In this document: positions 25,455-33,402 of the stretch, piece by piece
How positions within the stretch are numbered: position 1 is the first letter of the stretch
Layout of the letters: each line of letters begins with the position of its first letter
Origin: Thunnus maccoyii
Taxonomy: Eukaryota; Chordata; Actinopteri; Scombriformes; Scombridae
DNA: 64,000 nt
NCBI RefSeq assembly: GCF_910596095.1
Contig: NC_056540.1
Coordinates: 12,393,001-12,457,000, forward strand
Direction of reading: 5' to 3'
The notes under the pieces: generated by a model
Databases searched by the model: none
Told to the model about the DNA's origin: nothing
What the model saw: the letters and a program-made list of their open reading frames with translations, nothing else
Made by a program: the position numbers and the translations under genes

Positions 25455-25790
25455 AACTAGCTATGTCAGCATTTCTGAGAGAGAACAGTGTCTATCCTCC
25501 CGGCGGACTGTTCATCCAGGGGGAACCCCAGGAGGCAGCGGCCCAGGAGACCTCGGGGACCACTCTCGAGAGGGAGAATGCCAGGAGGGCAGCACTCGCT
25601 GTGGTTGGTCTTGGTTTGTTCCCTGGTGGAACAGTGTCCATCCTCCTTTACTCATTTTACCCATTTTCAGGTAATACCCCACTTCTTCTACTACTGCCAG
25701 TACCACCGTACCAGTAAGAGACAGGGTGAAAATAAAGAAGACAGTTTACTTTGGGCCCCCCGAATCACTAAATCCGCCCCTGTATTATAC
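25455..25790 (+). other. GC-rich patch with short open frame, origin unknown
   Basis: From 25463 a frame of 84 codons begins MSAFLRENSVYPPGG and contains a charged segment LERENARRAALAVVGLGL; it is markedly richer in G+C than its AT-rich surroundings. A 'ttttcag|gtaata' junction at about 25666-25678 resembles both an acceptor and a donor. The patch ends at 25782 in 'ccgcccctg', which on the minus strand reads CAGGGGCGGATTTAG, like a DNA-transposon terminus. I do not recognise the protein. A captured exon or a transposon remnant are both possible; no function is assigned. Confidence 0.35.
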
Positions 25791-26224
25791 AGTATATATT
25801 ATTATACATGTGTATATTACATTATTGGATAATTATTACAGTTACATTAAACTGTAAGCAGCAGTCTGATCATGTGTTTTGTAAATAAAATGTTAATCTG
25901 CAAAGTAATTAGTAACTATAGCTGTGAAATAAATGCAGTACAGTAATGAAATGTAGTGAAGTTGAAGTGTAAGATTGTACAAAAAACCCCAAATTGCATT
26001 TAAGTAGGCCAACTTAATACATGTACTATAGAGTATACCTCAGAAAACCAAGTAGGCTACAAATAATTTTAGTTTAAATTTAGTTTTAGTAGGACTATAT
26101 CACGTGTTAAAATTTTTAATGTATGTAAAAGACTCGGTACTAATTAGTATAGACTGCTACTGATGATGTTCGCACATCATACTTACTTAACATAACTTAA
26201 ATGGCATTTTTTGTAAGACGCGTG

Positions 26225-26470
26225 TCTTTACAAAAGATATCTGGTAACACCTGTGATCAGTGGTGCAGGTCTGACTTCAAGACCTGCTTTGTTGTCTCCG
26301 TCACGCTGAGTAGACCGCTGACCCTGCGGGCCCCGTCTATCTCCTGCTTCGTATGCTATAAAAACGGCCCCCCGTAGAGACTTGATCTCAGGCATCGCGA
26401 CATTTCCTTCCACTTCAATGGAGCGCAGTGCAGCTATTCTCGCGATGAACGAGCTGGTCTGTTCACAGTA
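26225..26470. other. Second GC-rich patch, TATA-like box, no gene recognised
   Basis: The segment has CpG-rich phrases ('cgggccccgtctatctcctg', 'ctcgcgatgaacgagctgg') and a 'gctataaaaacgg' TATA-like element at about 26353-26365. Downstream on the plus strand there is only a 17-codon frame (MERSAAILAMNELV...), and a 61-codon frame runs on the minus strand. It could belong to the same remnant as 25455-25790 or be a CpG-rich regulatory element. Confidence 0.3.
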
Positions 26471-26479
26471 GGAAAAAAA

Positions 26480-26860
26480 ATGTTGGAAAATAACAGGTCT
26501 TAAACTAACGTCATTATTTTCAGGTTTGCAAACTCAGCACAATCCGTGCTACTGTAACCATTAAGTCATCTCCTCCTATTATTGTCCTTCGCTGGGAGTT
26601 CATCAATTAGTCTTCTACCACAGATAACATTGACTTAATGAACCGTTACTGTAACTAGAATATTATTTCCCTTTTACCAAATTAATGAGGCCACTAATTG
26701 TCTTAATTTGAGTCTGAAAGCCCGGCATTAAGATTTCTCTCTGCCCACCAGAACCACCTCCGTATAGCTTCGGGTGTGTGAGGGGATAATTACAGACTAC
26801 ACTACTTTCAACATCAAGAGGTTCACTGTTCCTGGTGAACGATTGTGTGAAAAAAAAAAT
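26480..26860. promoter_or_regulatory. Candidate conserved non-coding element
   Basis: This repeat-free stretch contains many homeodomain-type TAAT/ATTA cores ('accaaattaatgaggccact', 'aattgtcttaatttgag', 'catcaattagtc') and lies about 5 kb upstream of atoh1. That is the kind of sequence often found conserved near developmental transcription-factor genes. The call is inference from composition and position only. Confidence 0.3.
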
Positions 26861-27159
26861 GTAAACGCTCTATTGTTAAGAAATTAAGGAGTCTTTAATT
26901 AAAACACTAGAGACACATAGGGCAAAGGCTCACTGTAAAGACCACAGTGATGTGGTGAGGAAGGAAATCACAATCAAGACCCTTATATGTTATTTTACAT
27001 TTACTCATGATGAGAGTAATCTAAATAGATATTTAGGGAGGGATGTATAGACTACATGAACCCCTGGAAAATATATGCCAAATTATGGTGTATATATAAT
27101 ATTACCTATATTATTTAATAATAAATTATAATAATAATTCATATACATAAAAAGCTGTT

Positions 27160-27505
27160 AGGGCTGCAAGTAATGATGATTAAACTGTTGATTACTTTCT
27201 CAATTAATAGATTAGTTGTTTGGTCTATATGATGTCAGAAAATGGTGAAAATCACCACTCACCATTTCTTCAAAGCCATCCCGACCAACAGTCCACAACC
27301 CAAAGATATTCAGTTTACTGTCATAGAAGATGTAAGAAACAAGAAAATATTCACATTTACGTAGCTGGCACCAGAGAATGTTTGCATTTTTTTTCTTAAA
27401 AAATGACTCAAAACGACTGATTTGATCGAATTGATTATCAAAATAGTTGCTGATTCATTTTCAGTTGATCGACCAATCGATTAATCGACCAATCATTGCA
27501 TCTCT
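27160..27505 (+). mobile_element. MITE-like element (AGGGCTGCAA ... TTGCATCTCT)
   Basis: The ends are agggctgcaa and ttgcatctct (reverse complement agagatgcaa), with AT-rich 'cgattaatcgacc' phrases inside both ends. The inside reads 'ccaacagtccacaaccc', 'aaagatattcagtttactgt' and 'agaaaatattcacattta'. The same family lies in opposite orientation in an mxd3 intron (58846-59195). It is a non-autonomous DNA element common in fish. Confidence 0.8.
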
Positions 27506-28572
27506 AAAAGCCATACTGCCTTCACTTAGCACACTATCATTCATTGTTGGTGTTGTTTGTTTGTTTTTTAGACTGTTTCTGGAGAATGTATAATCACACC
27601 TGTGGTCAGTTTGGTAATCTATGGATCCATAATTTTCTGAATAATTTTCATGGAAGTTTATATGTAATACTACATATAGGTAAATATAGACAGTGTTCAA
27701 TTGAAACGCTTCCAATTAATTAATCCCATTTCATTTCTTGAGTAACCAAAAGAGTCTTTTAGTCAGTATACTTCAATTCAACACACGAAGATAATTCCTA
27801 TAGATTCCTATAAGGTGTTGTAATTTCTTGCACATGTGGACAAAGAATCAGTCTCAACACTTCAAAGTATAAGACCTCAAAATTAGGTTTGAATTAATTA
27901 TAGATTGCTTGGAGCCATGGTTCCCCAACTGTGGTTCCCCAGGGATAGCTGAGGAGGTTTTAAGGCCCCCCCTAATGAAATGAGAAGTCGTTTATTCTCA
28001 CCATTAGACCTGCTTCATTTACTAGAAATTAGAGCAATGACAAAAGGTATTATTGGATCCACTCTCACTCTCTATTATCAGCCCACGAGTAATGATAAAA
28101 ACTGAACTGAACCCCTCAAAAAAAGGAATTGAAAATGAGAGGCATTTGTGGTCATCAGTTTCAACCACCTACATTTGGAGGCGTAACAACTTAAGATCGT
28201 TAGTGTCAGTTCATTAGCAGCCCCACAGCAACCCTGACACAAGTGTGTCGACACAAGTGGGTGCTGCTGTGGTCGGGTGGATGTACGATTTAAATAATCG
28301 AGGGTCAGGATAAACTGGGACTGCTGCCAAGCTCTATCACCAACGTCATCTGGCAGCTGCGGTTGTCTATGATACGCTGGTTGCCAAGTTGGTGACATAT
28401 TGTGAAACCATTGGCAATAAAGCAGTTGCTGAGGCATTTAGTACTAGTTTATAGTGTTGTATTATGTTATGACTGAAGTCTCTTCAATCCATCACTGAAA
28501 CACAAAAACGGCTACTGCTCTGCACCCATCTTCTATAGTATTTATAGTCTGTTGCATTAAAAGACATGTAGT
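27506..28572. other. Intergenic, no gene recognised
   Basis: A 119-codon frame on the minus strand at 28078-28437 has no family resemblance and no splice context. A 'ggttccccaactgtggttcc' phrase near 27919 weakly recalls a hAT terminus (CAGTGGTTCCCAAC). Otherwise no structure is seen. Confidence 0.45.
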
Positions 28573-28576
28573 CCAG

Positions 28577-28876
28577 GAGCCTGTTCCAAGTTAAACCCAG
28601 AAATCTGGGATTTACTCTCTAATATTCTAGATTTTTTAATATTTTTTTAATCTTTATTTAATCAGGCAGTCTCATTGAGATTAAGATCTCTTTTCCAGGA
28701 GAGACCTGAGAGCAAAAAACATTCATAAGACAAGAACACAATCAGCAGACAGAAACAACACAACATTAAACAAAGAATTAAGAAAAACAGTTACAAGAAT
28801 CATAAAAAACATCAGATAATGAAGCTTTAAAATCCCCAGATAACTTACTAAACCGACTGCTTGGAACAAGGCCCAG
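28577..28876 (-). mobile_element. LINE 3' end fragment inside a small inverted-repeat element
   Basis: Outer arms cctgttccaag (28580-28590) and cttggaacaag (28860-28870) are inverted copies, 10 of 11 bases. Between them the minus strand reads 'tctcaatgagactgcctgat' then 'taaataaagattaaaaaaat', the form of a fish LINE 3' terminus with an A-rich tail. The simplest reading is a truncated retroposon inside a MITE. Confidence 0.5.
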
Positions 28877-29290
28877 ACAAATACTCTGCTGGTTACACAA
28901 ACATCTGAGGGATGGGAAGTCTTTCTTCCTGTGCAGGCTTAAGCAAGACCTAATGAGGCTACCAAGAAATTAGCTGGTAATAGAAGAGGTAGCTTAGAAG
29001 GGAACTTAAATATGAGAAATAATAAATAAAACAGTTGGTTTCTAGCTCCTGGCATGTTTACGTGTGTATTTATTTTTTGTTTTCTTGTTTTTATAGGCTA
29101 TTTGCAGTTTCTGCATAAAGAAAATTACACTGAGCAGATTATCACATTTTCACAAAGCCAAGTTCACCACTGTTAACACTTATCTTGGAGGGGAAAAATC
29201 TAAACGCTTAAACCAGCATGCTCCCAGATGCTGAGTTGTTACTTCTCAGTAGATCACGTCTGCTGCGTCTGCTGTATCTTTTATCACTTA

Positions 29291-29738
29291 ACCACTGTGA
29301 TGGAATGTAACTCAGTACATTTACTCAAGTACTGTACTATAGCAAGTATCATTTTATGGTATTTGATAGTATTTCATCTATTTCCAACAGAAATATTGTC
29401 TGTTTTTGCTCCTCTATAGTTATCTTGCAGATTCAGATTTAAACTTACAAAATGAATGACAAGCTTGCAAAATATAATGTTACAGATCAAACTGCTACGT
29501 CTTATAGAAAGTAATTAAAGTCAGCTCCACCTTCAACAACAGCACCATTAAATGCTGCTTACACATTAATGCATCAGTATTAACCATCCAATAATAGAAA
29601 ATATTATAATAAATACTTCTGCACTTTTACTTAAGATTTTGAATGCAGACTTTTACTAGTAAAGGAATATTTATTTTCACATTGTAATATTGCCACTTTT
29701 ATTTAAGTAAAGCATATAAATACTTCTTCCATCACTAC
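29291..29738 (+). mobile_element. MITE-like 'CAGTGGTGGAAAGTAACTAAGTAC' family, full-length diverged copy
   Basis: The left end reads 'ccactgtgatggaatgtaac' and 'tacatttactcaagtactgt'; the right end reads 'cacttttatttaagtaaagc' and 'tacttcttccatcactaca'. The ends are inverted and imperfect. Other copies are 44760-44931 (minus) and 3915-4050. No coding content. Confidence 0.8.
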
Positions 29739-29799
29739 AGCAATAATTATAGCAATAAAAAAGTCTAAAAAGTCTAACTAGCAGGAGGGGGGATTTCAG

Positions 29800-31440
29800 T
29801 TTTTGCAGACAGTATATGGCCCCCAACCAGGCTTGGACCAGCACTGAAAGTTTCCCCATAGCTCGCCAGTTGACAGTCCTGTTGTCTCCCCCATTCCTCC
29901 CTCTCTGCCTGCCTAGTGGGACACCAGTCTCTCTCTTGCAGGAGGTCACTTTAGAAGTTGACCTTAGAAATGTTCTTCACACCTCCTCGGCCTCCGCCAC
30001 CACTCCCCGCTCACGCCCCGCACCAGATGGGAAGTGTAGACGCATTTTTAAAGCCTGCACGCAGGGTTACAGGCTGTTGCGCTGGCAGTGGGGCTGAAGG
30101 AATGAAATATTCATGGAGCCCCCCCCCCCCAAAAAAAATGAATGGACACCCCGGGACGGAGAGCGTGCCGATTTATTCAACTAAGACCAGGCCTCATTAA
30201 ACTGCTGGCGGCGAGGCAGGTCACGGTGATTTTCTTCACCAGTGCTCGAGCACGACTGTCACACCAAACACTGAGACAGAGAGGTGCTGAATGCTAAATT
30301 TGTTGAAGTCACCATCATCACAACATCTCACATCTCCCACGAGACAAGTCTGCGGTGATGCTGAAGCGGTTCCTCTCGTGTAATTGATGACCTGATGAGT
30401 GATTAGCTCCTGTGTCAGAGCAGAGTTGTCGCTGTGCGCAACATATGGGAGACGTGGGTGACACTGGTTCTGACAGAGGTGCGTAGCCTGCGCGAGGTGC
30501 CAAGGGACACCAGCTGATAGGCACAGGGGCCACGTGACTGACTGAAATTTGTAGCCTAATTAAATCTCCCTTGATTTGGTCTCACTTAGGGAACCAATAA
30601 TAGGCCTAATACTAATAACAATAACAATAATATACAATAGTGATGGAACTTTTTGGATTAGGCTAATCTTTTTGTTGTTTTTAATGATTCATAAATTGCC
30701 TCCAGACAACGTATCAGTTATCATGACTTTGCTATAGACAGGTGTGTCTCAAGCCTTGTCTCCCACCTGTTCTTTTTATTATTCTTCTGCAAATAATCCG
30801 CAGAAAGATTGTCCACCTTTTACTGTTTGTTTGCGAACAAACTTCAGCGCTGCCAGATCCTTCAAGGGCCAGACCCAATTAAGAAGTCAGTTACTTTGCT
30901 CATGAGAGAGATGTCCAAATGTATTTTCCATGGACTGGGCAGCAGCAGCGGTGGATGAGGATGACACTATATCTGAACTTTAATTACTATGTTGACCTTA
31001 AAAAACTGCTCTTAAAATAATAGATTTTGAATAATATAAATAAATACATTTAGGGTGAAACGTCAAAAATCTATTTAAATCCAAGCTCAGCAGTGGTTTA
31101 ATCTACAAATGAGCAGTTTTGGCATGAGCACTTGTTTCTTTATTTTAGGGGAAACTTTAAGGATTAAGTCCATAGAAATGTAACCCTGCTGTCCTGAACA
31201 GGTTCATCTAAAAGCTTTTCAAACATACAAGCCACGCTCTTCAATGATTAATGCTCTCGGCTACCCTCTGTGTGAAGATAATAACAAGGTCGTGATTGAG
31301 TTACAATGCACAATAGGAGAGAAAAAGTCGAGCTTTGTCTAATTGTTCTTTGACAGGGTCAGAGAGGTTGTGCGATTGGCTGCTGCCTCCTGAGGCTGCG
31401 GGGCTGTCAGAGCTGTTGCAGGGTTGGGAGTGACACCAAG
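29800..31440. promoter_or_regulatory. Proximal upstream region of atoh1, candidate enhancer sequence
   Basis: Largely repeat-free and richer in G+C than the desert. The segment 30040-30540 has ordered, non-repetitive text (for example 'gatttattcaactaagacca', 'gcggcgaggcaggtcacggt'), and 30840-30960 is similar. An inverted CCAAT box (gattggc, 31373-31379) lies about 100 bases upstream of the TATA box. The 10-base C run plus A run at 30120-30138 is the only simple repeat. Enhancer function is inferred from position. Confidence 0.4.
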
Positions 31441-31454
31441 GTGACTCAAGGGGA

Positions 31455-31478
31455 GGGGGGGGGGGGGGGGGGGGGGGG
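31455..31478 (+). repeat. 24-base G homopolymer next to the atoh1 TATA box
   Basis: An unbroken run of 24 G follows 'aagggga' and ends two bases (tt) before the G that precedes TATAAAT. Such a run can fold into a G-quadruplex on this strand and is prone to length change and to sequencing error. Confidence 0.9.
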
Positions 31479-31481
31479 TTG

Positions 31482-31488
31482 TATAAAT
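31482..31488 (+). promoter_or_regulatory. TATA box of atoh1 paralogue
   Basis: TATAAAT lies about 100 bases upstream of the ATG at 31585. Transcription would be expected to start near 31510, giving a 5' leader of roughly 75 bases. Confidence 0.7.
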
Positions 31489-31584
31489 TGCTGGTGCGGT
31501 GCAAAGCACTCCAGAGACGAGGGCATCAGCCAGAGTCTTCTGAGTGACCTTTCCCTGCCGTGCACTACCACAGCCCTTACAGTG

Positions 31585-32319
31585 ATGACCGCAAAAGCAG
31601 AGCTCTCAAGCTGGTCAGAGTACTCAGAGGATTTCACTCTGCTGCAGCGGCGCAACTTGGCCCACATCAACTCCAAAAGTTGGATTTCCTCTAATCCGCT
31701 CCGTGCGTTCTCCAGGAAGGACGCGCACGGCTCTGTAGACCCGGGCCTCTCACTGGAGCAACTTGTGCCAACGAGTAAACTGCCTGACTGCGTTTCCCCC
31801 GTAGGCATCATGGAGACAGACTGTGACAGGGCAGCAGAGGGAAACAAGACGGGCCACTTTGGCCCCCAGAGATACAGGCGCGTCGCAGCCAACGCCAGAG
31901 AGAGGAGGAGGATGCACGGCCTGAACAAAGCGTTTGACGAGCTGAGGAGCGTCATCCCGTCACTGGAAAACGAGAAGAAGCTGTCCAAATATGACACCCT
32001 CCAAATGGCGCAGATATACATCACGGAGTTGTCTGAGCTCCTGTCCGGCGTGGTCCACCCGGAGTGCAGGAGCCCCCGTCCAAGCGAGACGTCCAGGAGG
32101 AGTCTGATCCACTCCCTCATTCCGACAGGCACCACGCAGCCCCCGAACCCACTGACCGGAGAACAGCGGGAACCCACCGCCTCTGTAGGCCACCTTATCA
32201 TACTTGGACCTAAATCTGACCTGGGGACAGTAAATAAAACCACAACCTCTTCTCACAGCAGTGATGGAGAATCTTCTCATCTCAGTGACTTGGAGGAAAG
32301 TCAGAGTGGAAGACAGTAA
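31585..32319 (+). CDS. atoh1: Atonal-type bHLH transcription factor, atoh1 paralogue
   Basis: Single-exon gene of 244 codons. The bHLH domain spans about residues 97-153: basic region [18 protein letters not shown], helix 1 [14 protein letters not shown], loop ENEKKLSK, helix 2 [18 protein letters not shown]. The [14 protein letters not shown] signature and the [11 protein letters not shown] helix are those of the Atoh1/Atonal group, not of neurogenin or NeuroD. The Ser-rich C-terminus ([12 protein letters not shown]) also resembles Atoh1. Atoh1 proteins bind E-boxes with E proteins and specify hair cells, cerebellar granule cells and other neural types. I chose the ATG at 31585 because the in-frame ATG at 31441 lies upstream of the TATA box and would translate the G run. 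Intronless structure fits the family. The neighbours (dok3, ddx41) differ from those of human ATOH1, so this is probably the atoh1b or atoh1c type; sequence alone does not decide which. Confidence 0.93.
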   Translation: MTAKAELSSWSEYSEDFTLLQRRNLAHINSKSWISSNPLRAFSRKDAHGSVDPGLSLEQLVPTSKLPDCVSPVGIMETDCDRAAEGNKTGHFGPQRYRRVAANARERRRMHGLNKAFDELRSVIPSLENEKKLSKYDTLQMAQIYITELSELLSGVVHPECRSPRPSETSRRSLIHSLIPTGTTQPPNPLTGEQREPTASVGHLIILGPKSDLGTVNKTTTSSHSSDGESSHLSDLEESQSGRQ

Positions 32320-32698
32320 CAGGGAACAATTAGACACCACTAACTGTCAGTTTCTGTTATAGGAAGTGTCAGGTTAACCAAATATTACAGCTTGTAGAAA
32401 TGTTGCTCATACATGAGATAGTCATACACTATATTCTTCCGTCATAGCTTACAGTAGATGTTGCTCTGCCAAATGAAAAAAACACTCCAGGTAAAACTTA
32501 AACACACCTACTAAGATCTTGAATTCATTCTCTCTCAAGGCCAAGTTGAACTCTTACAGCCTGTTTTTGCACTTTATATGAACTGAACCATCACTAAAGA
32601 CATTTTCAGTGTCATTGGTGACATTTTGTCTAAATTAAAAACAATTATTTTGGTATTTATGTATATGGGGTATTTTATGAGGATGTTTTTTTGCTACA

Positions 32699-32704
32699 AT
32701 AAAG
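32699..32704 (+). terminator. Polyadenylation signal of atoh1 paralogue
   Basis: AATAAA about 380 bases after the stop codon, in AT-rich sequence. Confidence 0.6.
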
Positions 32705-33402
32705 ATATATTTGAGACATAAATCTGTGTGTTTTAAATTGTGTGTATTTCACATTTCAGTCAGCAATACATTGCAGTTCAATTTCAATAATTCAACAAAC
32801 AGATTCAAGTGTCCCATATAACACAAATACATAACAAGACTTGGGCTCTTGGAATTTCGACCATATAAACTGTTGATTTATATGAGATAAACTGTCTTTA
32901 TGTTAAGAAAGCTAAGATATGGAAGCAAAAAACATAAACTAGAGGAGGTGAATCCAAAAGATGTTGTGTAACTGACTCTTATAAAGAAACATAATTTTCC
33001 CAAAGCTGTTGCCATAAAATGTTCTTCACCTGGATCTCCTTTATGAAGCAGTCCATCAGTCAGTTGTCCATTCAGCTTATCTGATGTCAACTTCACACTA
33101 AAGATACTGTATCAATCTATATCTTTTTTTCTAACATTACAGCAGTAAAGAACCACATTAAATGAATCCTCTTTTTGCAACAACAATCCACACAATAAAA
33201 TGTATTTAAGGTGCATCTTTCATACAACATAGATCACTGTAAGAATGTATAAGAACCAAACTCTGATGCCTTTCAATGTGTTCCCAGTGAAAGGGATTTT
33301 TAAAGAAATCAAAAGGGAAAGAAGAAGCTGAAGCTAATTATGCTTTATGACTATCTATCATGCTTAAAATTGCTCCTTCCAGTCTGTCTGTTAACTAATA
33401 GC

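Noticed and set aside
28078-28437. 119-codon minus-strand frame
   Set aside because: No recognisable domain, no splice context and ordinary base composition; about the length expected by chance in 64 kb.
31441-31584. Upstream in-frame ATG extending atoh1 by 48 codons
   Set aside because: It lies before the TATA box and would translate the G run; the extension has no resemblance to Atoh1 proteins.
31446-32243. 265-codon antisense frame over atoh1
   Set aside because: It is the mirror of a GC-rich real coding exon; no family resemblance and no promoter or splice support.
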